A DNA stretch of 5,492 bases from positions 1-5,492 of the forward strand of contig JABSRS010000256.1 of assembly GCA_013214885.1 (NCBI GenBank), read 5' to 3'. Position numbers and translations under genes: made by a program. The stretch comes from Gammaproteobacteria bacterium (lineage in GTDB: Bacteria > Pseudomonadota > Gammaproteobacteria > Enterobacterales > Psychrobiaceae). Position 1 is the first letter of the stretch. Every line of letters starts with the position of its first letter. Below are positions 1 through 5,492 of the stretch, piece by piece. The notes beneath the pieces are model-generated. The model searched no databases and was not told where the DNA came from. It was given only the letters and a program-made list of their open reading frames with translations.

Positions 1-92
1 GGATTAATAATTGAGCGCGGGACACTATCAGTGAATGCGAATAAAGACAATTAGCCCTCATATATGCTTTTATTGATGGATGATAGATTATC

Positions 93-106
93 TTGATATA
101 AGTCAA
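93..106. promoter_or_regulatory. FNR/EtrA/Anr-type box
   Basis: TTGATATAAGTCAA differs from the FNR consensus TTGAT-N4-ATCAA at one position. FNR-family proteins are iron-sulfur oxygen sensors that activate or repress genes under low oxygen. Read to the right, a -10-like TATATT at 131-136 puts a start near 141-143, about 41.5-43.5 bases from the box centre, which is the class II activation geometry. Read to the left, a CATATATG at 59-66 is a weaker -10 candidate. The target gene is not visible in this window. Confidence 0.5.
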
Positions 107-193
107 GGTAAGGCGTTTTTCGTAAAGTGATATATTACAAACTATTACCGTGTTTTTCGTGGCGACTTTTTTGTTATGTACAACTGGCTGGGG

Positions 194-220
194 TGTTAAC
201 GCGCTGTTAAAGTGTGTTAA
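194..220. promoter_or_regulatory. Phased TGTTAA repeats, candidate ArcA box
   Basis: TGTTAA occurs at 194-199, 205-210 and 215-220, that is, three direct repeats 11 and 10 bp apart. ArcA, the response regulator of the Arc redox system, binds direct repeats of GTTAA-type elements about 11 bp apart on one face of the helix. The spacing and sequence fit. Binding by ArcA is inferred, and AT-rich DNA can produce such repeats by chance. Confidence 0.42.
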
Positions 221-235
221 TTTTTAGTTTATAAG

Positions 236-251
236 TGTGACGTTGGTCACT
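236..251. promoter_or_regulatory. CRP-like palindrome
   Basis: TGTGA-N6-TCACT matches the CRP consensus half-sites TGTGA-N6-TCACA at nine of ten positions. The centre is at 243.5. It lies about 91 bases upstream of the start predicted for the rightward promoter at 299-327, a distance compatible with a class I site. It could equally serve a leftward promoter. It also reads as a 5-bp hairpin with a 4-base loop, but no T-tract follows, so it is not a terminator. Confidence 0.45.
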
Positions 252-298
252 GTGGGTTGTGGCGATTGTAAATGGGATGGGCGCAACGGTTTACATTC

Positions 299-327
299 TT
301 GACATAAATTTGCGATACGTTTTATAT
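299..327 (+). promoter_or_regulatory. Sigma70-like promoter pointing right, antisense to the peptidase gene
   Basis: A perfect -35 hexamer TTGACA (299-304) is followed after 17 bases by TTATAT (322-327), with TATATC as the alternative -10 after an 18-base spacer. The expected start is near 334. No plus-strand reading frame of useful length follows. A transcript from here would run into the 3' end of the minus-strand M16 gene as antisense RNA. The match is good, but one-off sigma70 matches are common in AT-rich DNA. Confidence 0.35.
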
Positions 328-392
328 CGATTCAAAGAGTACTAGCCCTTGGAAGTTAATACATTTCTAAATTTACTGGGATAATATTTAGT

Positions 393-3099
393 TTATTCAA
401 GGGGTAACCAGTCTAACTGGAGGAGTTGGTTATTGCTTAATGCTTGCTTGAAATAGCGATTAGCTTGTTTAACCGTTAACGAGCTTACCCAGCGTTGCAT
501 TTCGAGAGGCTTGATAAATCTATCCTGTCGTTTTATTGAGCTGATTAACTGCTGATGCAAGTCACTATTCTTGTCATTCATTAGCTTAATATCGGCAGTT
601 AGCTGGGCCTTTAACGTTAGGAGTTGCTGTGATGAAATACCTTGCTCGATGATTTGATTGACCACGGCCCCCATCTTCAATTTTTTGTTTATCTCGGTCT
701 GTACGAATAAGTGAAGCGTTGTGTCTGCTCCTGAATCGGTAACGACCACACCGCTACTATAAGTTAAACCCTTCTCGCGTGTTTGTTTTGTAAGCTCTAG
801 GGCAAAATGCCTTTGGATCAGCTGTTTCATGAACAACTGGTTTTTATCTATGGTTAAGTTTACTAATCCGTGGCTTTGCCTCTTTTGAAATTTCCCTTGG
901 TTAAATTCTAAATGAGCCGAACTAATTTGCAGCCTTGGTCTACTAATTAAGTTTTTAATACAAATAGACTGTGAACTTTCAATCAGCGGAATAAGCTGCT
1001 GCTCTATTTTTGATATAGCAATAGCGCCAGTAATAAACCAGTTATCATGACAACTATTGAGTAATACTTGGTTTAAACTTTGGCTTAACTGGTCGGCACT
1101 AAAGTTGGTAATTTGTGGTGGTGTTAATAACTTATTATAAGGAGTAGAACCATATTGTTGTTGGTGCTTGAAATTATAAAAAGCGACTTCGGCTTGAGTA
1201 TTTTTATTATTGAGAAAAGCGATGTGGGATTGTTTAATTTGTTTGGCTCGCCACGGCGCTAACTCAACGGATTGATTTGAAAGTTTGTAATAGCTTAGCC
1301 AAGTATCGAACTGGCCTGGTAAGAAACTCGTTGTGAACTTTATTTGTTGTTGTTCAATGGTGACGAAGTTGTCGATGGCCAATTTTTGAATGATCGACTC
1401 TGTTTGTTGATTCTTGGCCAAATTAATTAATGGTGAATTATCATAAAACATCTTAATAATTTGAGAGCTGACACCAGGCATGTGGCTAAAACCATAAGGC
1501 TTAACTCTCGACAGCTTTACTTTTTGATGATGGTGTAAGGTTTGATTAAAGTATAATAGCCCGCCACTTTTTAGTGGCCATTTTAATAATGTCATTGGTT
1601 TAGTTATTTCATCAGCAGTGTTTAACTGAAAATTTATTCGACTGTCTAAGGCATCCTTTACCGAAGAGGCATCATTGTTGAAAGCATTTTCAAGCTGTGT
1701 TGCAGCACTCCACGCACTGAGCCCTAGGTGTTCTAATTCATAAGGGGTAAACCAATGTAACTTAATCTCTTTATTATTATAAAACTGAGTGGCAAACTTA
1801 GTAAAATCACTAAGAGTGATTTTTTTGTAGTTGATCTTGAGCTAGTAAATTGAATTGTATTGTATTGGGCTGTGCCAAGCCATTTTCTGATTTATAATGG
1901 TTATTATCTCATTTGATAAATCACCATTATCGACTTGTAACTGCGCGGCAGAGTAAAGTTGCTGAGCAACAATATTCTTTGACAAATTGAGTTCTTGTAG
2001 CGAAAAACTGTTATTTCTCATGCTAGCTAAGACTTGTTGCAGTAAGTCAAAAGCAGGCTGTTGTTTAGTATTATTGAGCGATAGCATTAAAGTGGTCGTT
2101 GACGTTTGGTTTTCTACTGAGTTTTTAACGATATAAGTGTCAAGAATATTGGTGTTGTGGCTGTGATTAATTGCGGCTAATAACCTTAGCTCTAACAAAT
2201 AAAAATAGAGCTTATGTAAAACTATTTCTGAAAGATTGCTATTGCCGTGTTGTTTAAAACCAAGATAAATGCCGCTGCTATTTAAATCCCAACCATAGCT
2301 AGTTGTTATCCCTTGATCAACCGAGTCAAATTGTTTTGGCACCAAGGGTTGCGTTGGATTTTGCCACTTAGAAAAGACTGTCACTAGCTGGTTTTCTAGC
2401 TCTTTTGGCTCAATATTTCCGATAATGACTATTGCCATGTTGTCTGGTCTATACCACTTTTTGTAAAATTTACTCAAAATGTCCGCAGATAAATGCGTTA
2501 TTTGAGCTGGGTTGCCCAAAGCATCGCGGTTAATATATCCTTCTCGGCGAGTCAGGTTTAACCATTGCTGGTAAAACCACGTTTGAGTTTGTTGCCACCA
2601 TGAATTTTCAATCCCAACACGGCGTCGCCACTCGCCTAATATCACTGGCCGAATTTCCTGGTTAATAACTATGTTCTGTGACCACTGTCCTAATATTGAG
2701 ATCGCCATAGGCACTTGTTTATTATCTTCTAATTCAAATCGATAGTCCGTGTAATATGCGCTGGTTGAAGCGTTTATCTCGTTGCCAAACTCCCCACCTT
2801 GTTGCTCAATAAACTGAATAATTGCGCGATCTGAAAATTGTTTGGTTTTTCTAAATGCCAAATGCTCGAGAAAGTGCGCAGCACCTTTTTGATTGGGCTC
2901 TTCATAGGCGCCGCCAGTAAAAGCGACTAAATTAAACTGTACCTTTTTGGTGTTTTTTTGCTGGTGAATGACATATTTTAGGCCATTATCAAGCACGCCT
3001 TGAATCGTTTGGTCGTTATTTATAATTGAAGTAGAGCTAGCTGTCGGAGGTGGCACATATTGAGTTGAGCACGCGCTGAGTAATACCAATAAAACGCAT
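393..3099 (-). pseudogene. M16 family (inverzincin, PqqL-like) zinc metallopeptidase, broken by an in-frame amber codon and a start-region frameshift
   Basis: The frame from a TTG at 3089 to the TAA at 393-395 spans 899 codons and is open except for TAG at codon 416 (1842-1844). The residues between the two open parts (1596-1841) are also in this frame and read as normal protein. Numbering from the TTG, HFLEH (72-76) is the M16 inverted zinc motif HxxEH. Glu153, 76 residues further on, is the third zinc ligand, within GEWRRR. An M16_C-type segment follows around 200-245. The C-terminal half carries REKGLTY, the Arg/Tyr pair typical of the second M16 domain. The length suits single-chain two-domain M16 peptidases of about 900-940 residues. 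LSAC at residues 4-7 resembles a lipobox, so the ancestor was probably an exported lipoprotein acting in the periplasm. The only ATG with a good Shine-Dalgarno (3097-3099) is out of frame with this body. Two lesions favour a pseudogene. Sequencing error or readthrough remains possible. The substrate is unknown. Confidence 0.85.
1842..1844 (-). other. In-frame TAG interrupting the M16 gene
   Basis: Read on the minus strand, the triplet is TAG. Codons on both sides are in the same frame: QYNSIY precedes it and LKINYKKITLSDF follows. It lies between the first and second M16 halves, close to the interdomain linker. A one-base change from CAG (Gln), TCG (Ser), TGG (Trp), AAG (Lys), TAC/TAT (Tyr) or similar would create it. 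I see no strong Shine-Dalgarno and start just downstream that would reinitiate the second half. The first ATG after it, at 1593-1595, has no good ribosome binding site. Confidence 0.85.
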
Positions 3100-3105
3100 G
3101 GTAAA

Positions 3106-3110
3106 TCCTT
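3106..3110 (-). promoter_or_regulatory. Ribosome binding site of the M16 gene
   Basis: AAGGA on the minus strand lies six bases ahead of the ATG at 3097-3099, an ideal spacing, and about 16 bases ahead of the TTG that opens the peptidase frame, which is too far. It therefore marks the original start as the ATG, and shows that the start is now one base out of frame with the coding body. Confidence 0.55.
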
Positions 3111-3131
3111 TTACAATTTTGAGTTGATTTC

Positions 3132-3160
3132 ATGCTACAAAAAACAGTGGCAGAAAACAA
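3132..3160 (-). promoter_or_regulatory. Possible promoter of the M16 gene
   Basis: On the minus strand TTGTTT (3155-3160) is followed after 17 bases by TAGCAT (3132-3137). This would start transcription near 3125, about 25 bases before the ATG. The -10 matches the consensus at only four of six positions, so this is a weak call resting mainly on position. Confidence 0.25.
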
Positions 3161-3216
3161 TCAAACAATCTAACGCATTGTTATAAATGAAAAAAATTAA
3201 CACTTGGTATAAGCGA

Positions 3217-3289
3217 GTATTCAACAATTTTGAGAAAGGGATTGGCAATACAGGGGGAGACAATATTTAAGTTGTCTGAAGTGTTTGCC
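3217..3289 (+). pseudogene. Decayed hipB-like gene fragment
   Basis: This stretch matches the middle of the intact hipB downstream at about 500 bases' offset. Over 3221-3271 against 3721-3773 I count by hand about 42 identities in 53 aligned columns, with two single-base gaps. In frame it first reads VFNNFEKGIGN, against AYSNVEKGISN in hipB. After the two deletions it reads ETIFKLSEVFA, against ETLFKVLVALG. The matching part is the end of the recognition helix and the following helices of the Xre fold. The reading frame is broken and I could not align the flanks with confidence. It is either a remnant of a duplicated hipB or a relic of an older, related antitoxin gene at the same spot. Confidence 0.6.
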
Positions 3290-3398
3290 AGCCGCTTCAT
3301 TAGCAAAATTATGTACCAATTTTTTCTCGTGCTATCAAATAGGTTATGTTTTCTAATGAATTCTAGAAGGGTTGCATTTTGTTAAGATCACCGACCTA

Positions 3399-3420
3399 AA
3401 ATCCTACCTTTAGAGGTTTT
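3399..3420. promoter_or_regulatory. HipB-type operator O1
   Basis: ATCC (3401-3404), ten bases, then GGTT (3415-3418) within AAA/TTT flanks. This is the least perfect of four related sites, with one base off in the right arm. The left part ATCCTAC matches O2 exactly. It is the most distal site from hipB, upstream of the predicted promoter. Confidence 0.5.
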
Positions 3421-3447
3421 TATAATTCTAATATACTTATTGTAATT

Positions 3448-3469
3448 AAATCCTACAATTGGAGGATTT
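3448..3469. promoter_or_regulatory. HipB-type operator O2
   Basis: AAATCC (3448-3453), ten bases, GGATTT (3464-3469). The whole 22-bp site is palindromic except for one mismatched pair, with CAATTG at its centre. Its right edge is two bases from the predicted -35 element at 3472, so a bound dimer would crowd RNA polymerase. Confidence 0.65.
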
Positions 3470-3471
3470 TA

Positions 3472-3499
3472 TTGTTTTTTCATGTTCTAGTCCTATAAT
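3472..3499 (+). promoter_or_regulatory. hipBA promoter
   Basis: TTGTTT (3472-3477), 16 bases, then a consensus TATAAT (3494-3499). Transcription should start near 3506, giving a leader of about 64 bases before hipB. The -35 abuts operator O2 and the -10 overlaps operator O3, the expected layout for an autorepressed toxin-antitoxin operon. Confidence 0.6.
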
Positions 3500-3517
3500 C
3501 CTATAAATGTAGGATGT
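3496..3517. promoter_or_regulatory. HipB-type operator O3
   Basis: ATCC (3498-3501), ten bases, GGAT (3512-3515), with perfect inner arms ATCCTA and TAGGAT. It overlaps the -10 hexamer and the predicted transcription start, so it is the most obvious repression site. A further half-site TCCTATA sits directly to its left (3491-3497). Confidence 0.65.
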
Positions 3518-3543
3518 ATACTCCAAGGTATGGGTTAAATTTA

Positions 3544-3567
3544 TTAATCCTGCTTAAATAGGATTAA
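3544..3567. promoter_or_regulatory. HipB-type operator O4 containing the hipB ribosome binding site
   Basis: TTAATCCT (3544-3551), an eight-base spacer, then AGGATTAA (3560-3567), a perfect 8-bp inverted repeat. AGGA at 3560-3563 is also the Shine-Dalgarno of hipB, six bases before its ATG at 3570. The site can thus act as DNA operator, and the same arms can pair in the mRNA as a hairpin that hides the ribosome binding site. Confidence 0.65.
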
Positions 3568-3569
3568 TT

Positions 3570-3836
3570 ATGCCAAAACAAGTCGTTATTTCAAAAAAAC
3601 CAGACCTAACTGATCCAATTGATTTTGCAGTGCTGAGTCAGTTTATTCGGCATAAAAGAACCTCTCTAGATATGACTCTTGAAGACGCCGCAAGCTTGTG
3701 TAATTTGTCTAAACAAGCGTATAGCAATGTTGAAAAAGGGATTAGCAATATCAGGGTTGAGACCTTATTTAAGGTGCTTGTGGCCCTAGGTATCGCATTG
3801 TCAATTGTGGAACAAGGAGATGGTGATGACTGGTAA
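3570..3836 (+). CDS. hipB: HipB, antitoxin and autorepressor of the HipBA toxin-antitoxin system
   Basis: An 88-residue protein of the Cro/C1/Xre fold. The helix-turn-helix spans about residues 36-57, with scanning helix TLEDAASLC (36-44) and recognition helix SKQAYSNVE (47-55), followed by KGISN. After this come two further helices and a short hydrophobic strand ALSIVEQ (76-82), which fits the dimerising strand of HipB. The acidic tail ends in Trp88. E. coli HipB has the same length and also ends in Trp. HipB dimers neutralise the kinase HipA by binding it and repress their own operon. The ATG at 3570 is set by the AGGA six bases upstream. hipB overlaps hipA by 11 bases, indicating coupled expression. 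The identity rests on the fold, the size, the adjacent intact hipA and the operator array. Confidence 0.9.
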   Translation: MPKQVVISKKPDLTDPIDFAVLSQFIRHKRTSLDMTLEDAASLCNLSKQAYSNVEKGISNIRVETLFKVLVALGIALSIVEQGDGDDW

Positions 3837-5151
3837 TAACAATTATCCGCAGATACAGGTCTACGCTAAAGATAACAAAGTTGGAATGTTAACCTTTGAG
3901 CAGCCAAGAGTTTGTCATTTTGAATATGATAACCAATGGACCCGAGATGGATATCCGATTTCGCCCCATATTCCGCTAAATGGTCATTTTGACTCAAACA
4001 ATATCATTAATTTTATTCGAAATTTATTTCCTGAAGGAAGTGCTTTCGACGTATTACTTGAAACAGAAAGCCTCTCCAAAGGAAACTTGTACGGCATATT
4101 AAAAACAATTGGTTGGGATACCGCAGGAGCACTGACCTTCTCTGAAACAGGAAGTGATAAACAAGCAACTCAATTGAGATTGGTTACAGAAGATGAATTA
4201 ATAATTCGTTTGGATAGCGACCTACCAGGGCATTTAGCCCAATGGGATGGCAAGTTCAGGCTTTCTGTCGCTGGGGTTCAGAATAAATTGAATCTCTATT
4301 TGGATCAATCTGATGCGATGTATTTAGCTGACGGTGATTATGCCAGTACCCACATCCTAAAATTTGGGTCAAAAGAGTTTCCATCGATTGTGGTGAATGA
4401 GCTTGTTTGTATGCGTTTAGCCGAATCTGTCGGAATTGGCGTCGCAAATGTCGAACATCGAAAATTTGGAGTGCATAGTGCGTTAGTGGTCAAGCGGTTT
4501 GATCGCAAGGTAAGACAAAGCGGTATCGATAAACGGCACATGATTGATGGTTGCCAAGCTCTTAACCTTCCTCAAGAATACAAGTATGAACAGAACTTTG
4601 GTAGTGGCTCTGATGTAGCTCATATTCGTGATGGGGTTAGTTTTATGAAGCTATTTGAATTTGCAAAAAAATGTGCCGTTCCTGCTTTGGTTGTTCAAAA
4701 GCTTATTGATTGGATTTTGTTTAATCTAATTATTGGTAATAGCGATGCGCATGGAAAAAATATTAGCTTTTTTATCACTGGCAATGGCATAACGTTAACC
4801 CCTTTTTACGATCTTGTTTCTGTTGTTTTCGAGGCCAAAAATAGCCAGCACTTAGAAACAAATTTAGCGATGGCTATCGGTGATAACTTTGATTGCGAAA
4901 ACATAACTGCATTTGATTTGCTAACATTAGCAGATGAGGTCGGAGTTAAATCAAACTTCTTAAAACGCAGACTCGATAGGTTGCTCTCACAGTGCTTAAA
5001 TCAAACTGATTTATTAGAGTTATCTGATCAAAACTTGTCTGAAAAACAATTAGCAGATGTTAAGTCTTTAAAACAACTAATCACAGAGCGTTGCCATTAT
5101 TTGTCTGAACAGAGTAAACAGTTTAATTCAGTTAAAAAATCTGCTTTTTAA
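3826..5151 (+). CDS. hipA: HipA, Ser/Thr protein kinase toxin
   Basis: A 441-residue HipA-family kinase (E. coli HipA has 440). I prefer the ATG at 3826 because AAGGAG (3814-3819) lies six bases before it. ATG 3820 and TTG 3805 are in-frame alternatives with poorer spacing. The N-terminal HipA domain covers about residues 10-110. FRLSVAGVQNK (144-154) is the loop whose serine (Ser147, E. coli Ser150) is autophosphorylated. THILK (175-179) gives the ATP-contacting lysine. VKRFDRK (222-228), SDAHGKN (306-312, catalytic Asp307) and LTPFYDLVS (324-332, metal-binding Asp329) complete the kinase core. HipA toxins act in the cytoplasm. E. coli HipA phosphorylates glutamyl-tRNA synthetase, which stops charging and induces growth arrest and persistence. 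The same target is likely here but unproven. No key residue is missing, so the toxin looks functional. Free HipA should be held in check by HipB. Confidence 0.93.
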   Translation: MTGNNNYPQIQVYAKDNKVGMLTFEQPRVCHFEYDNQWTRDGYPISPHIPLNGHFDSNNIINFIRNLFPEGSAFDVLLETESLSKGNLYGILKTIGWDTAGALTFSETGSDKQATQLRLVTEDELIIRLDSDLPGHLAQWDGKFRLSVAGVQNKLNLYLDQSDAMYLADGDYASTHILKFGSKEFPSIVVNELVCMRLAESVGIGVANVEHRKFGVHSALVVKRFDRKVRQSGIDKRHMIDGCQALNLPQEYKYEQNFGSGSDVAHIRDGVSFMKLFEFAKKCAVPALVVQKLIDWILFNLIIGNSDAHGKNISFFITGNGITLTPFYDLVSVVFEAKNSQHLETNLAMAIGDNFDCENITAFDLLTLADEVGVKSNFLKRRLDRLLSQCLNQTDLLELSDQNLSEKQLADVKSLKQLITERCHYLSEQSKQFNSVKKSAF

Positions 5152-5156
5152 CTGAA
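5127..5156. repeat. 12-bp perfect inverted repeat across the hipA stop codon
   Basis: TTCAGTTAAAAA (5127-5138) and its exact complement TTTTTAACTGAA (5145-5156) flank a six-base loop. The hipA stop TAA (5149-5151) lies in the right arm. The position, between convergent hipA and yicC that end 29 bases apart, suggests a shared transcription-stopping hairpin. The stem is AT-rich and no T-tract follows on either side, so it is not a standard rho-independent terminator. Confidence 0.5.
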
Positions 5157-5180
5157 CTAACGCTTAGAGTAATGAAAACA

Positions 5181-5492
5181 TCACTCGATATTCTGGATCT
5201 GCTCTCTCATTTGCTCAATCAAAACTTTCAGCTCAACACTCGCTTGGGTGATTTCGCTATTGATTGATTTTGAGGCTAGGGTGTTGGCTTCGCGGTTGAA
5301 TTCTTGCATCATAAAATCGAGTCGGCGGCCACAGGCTCCGCCTTTTTTCATGATTTTTTGGGCTTCGCTGACGTGGCTGTCGAGGCGATCTAATTCTTCG
5401 GCCACGTCGACTTTTTGGGCTAGCAATACTAATTCTTGCTCTAAGCGGTCGGGATCAGCTTGAATTTTAGCGTCTTGGAAGCGTTTGTTCAG
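5181..5492 (-). CDS. yicC: YicC family endoribonuclease, C-terminal part (5' end cut by the window)
   Basis: The frame is open from the right edge to the TGA at 5181-5183 and gives the last 103 residues of a protein that is about 287 residues long in E. coli. It matches the YicC C-terminal domain (DUF1732): VDVAEELDRL, then GRRLDFMMQEFNREANTLAS, then ELKVLIEQMREQIQNIE as the end of the protein. All are hallmark sequences of the family. An internal TTG or Met-like start is not the true start, since the codons from 5427 to 5492 continue the same family sequence (for example ELVLLAQKVDVAEEL). YicC/YloC proteins are endoribonucleases acting on RNA in the cytoplasm. The gene is convergent with hipA and is a conserved chromosomal gene, so it anchors the right border of the hipBA insertion site. 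Confidence 0.95.
   Translation of the reverse strand: MNKRFQDAKIQADPDRLEQELVLLAQKVDVAEELDRLDSHVSEAQKIMKKGGACGRRLDFMMQEFNREANTLASKSINSEITQASVELKVLIEQMREQIQNIE

Larger units (their letters stand above)
1..392. other. Non-coding regulatory region left of the peptidase gene
   Basis: No convincing gene lies here. On the plus strand the first 17 codons are open up to a TAG at 52-54. This could be the tail of a gene entering from the left, but it is too short to judge. On the minus strand no ATG occurs in the first 60 bases. The stretch contains an FNR-like box, phased TGTTAA repeats, a CRP-like palindrome and a sigma70-like promoter, listed separately. This combination is typical of the control region of a respiratory or anaerobic gene. 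That gene could be a minus-strand gene starting beyond position 1, or an unannotated transcript running right. I see no clear rho-independent terminator for the minus-strand peptidase gene that ends at 393. Confidence 0.6.

Noticed and set aside
1..54. Open plus-strand frame of 17 codons ending in TAG, possible 3' end of a gene from the left
   Set aside because: Too short to distinguish from chance, and no family match is recognisable.
267..295. TGTAAA and TTTACA arms 17 bases apart as a regulator site
   Set aside because: The arms resemble TyrR-type half-sites but the spacing is far from the six bases expected, and short AT-rich arms recur by chance.
313..329. CGATA-N7-TATCG inverted repeat overlapping the rightward -10
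   Set aside because: Five-base arms with no related copy in the window. It cannot be told apart from chance.
370..394. CTAAAT / ATTTAG inverted repeat near the end of the M16 gene as a terminator
   Set aside because: Only six AT-rich pairs with a long loop, and no T-tract on the minus strand after it.
393..1595. The 400-codon frame starting at the ATG at 1593-1595 as an independent gene
   Set aside because: The 82 codons upstream of this ATG are in frame, read as normal M16 sequence and join it to the first half through one TAG. There is no good ribosome binding site before the ATG.
4256..4541. Two minus-strand open frames of 63 and 67 codons inside hipA
   Set aside because: They lie wholly antisense to an intact, well-supported hipA, have no ribosome binding site I can recognise, and resemble no family.
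5248..5463. Plus-strand open frame of 71 codons opposite yicC
   Set aside because: It is the shadow of the yicC frame, whose protein sequence is clearly conserved.

Overview
This window looks like the chromosome of an AT-rich marine gammaproteobacterium of the Shewanella / Alteromonadales type. The basis is a yicC 3' end with the family's standard gammaproteobacterial C-terminus, a hipBA operon close to the enterobacterial and Shewanella form, and an inverzincin (M16) lipoprotein-type peptidase gene. No species can be named from the sequence alone.

Layout, left to right. Positions 1-392 are non-coding as far as I can see. They hold an unusually dense set of regulatory-looking sites: an FNR-type box (93-106), three helically phased TGTTAA repeats like an ArcA box (194-220), a CRP-like palindrome (236-251) and a good sigma70 promoter pointing right (299-327). 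The gene they serve is not visible and may lie beyond the left edge. Positions 393-3099 (minus strand) are one two-domain M16 zinc metallopeptidase gene. It is broken by a single in-frame TAG at 1842-1844, and its well-placed ATG/Shine-Dalgarno is out of frame with the body of the gene. Its zinc-site residues and the C-terminal half are otherwise intact, so the damage looks recent.

Positions 3100-3569 separate this gene from the divergent hipBA operon. They contain a decayed fragment matching the middle of hipB (3217-3289), then four HipB-type operators (ATCC-N10-GGAT) with centres 49, 48 and 49 bp apart. The two middle operators bracket a TTGTTT-N16-TATAAT promoter. The last one contains the hipB ribosome binding site.

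Positions 3570-5151 (plus strand) are the overlapping hipB and hipA genes, a type II toxin-antitoxin pair. HipB is a small Cro/Xre-type DNA-binding antitoxin. HipA is a Ser/Thr kinase toxin with all recognisable catalytic residues in place. The operator arrangement indicates autorepression by HipB or the HipBA complex. A 12-bp perfect inverted repeat straddles the hipA stop codon, between hipA and the convergent yicC. YicC (5181-5492, minus strand) is cut off by the right edge.

I found no CRISPR array, RNA gene, transposase or complete mobile element. HipBA itself is a known system. The parts most worth a second look are the operator array, the hipB relic beside it, and the peptidase gene caught early in decay.
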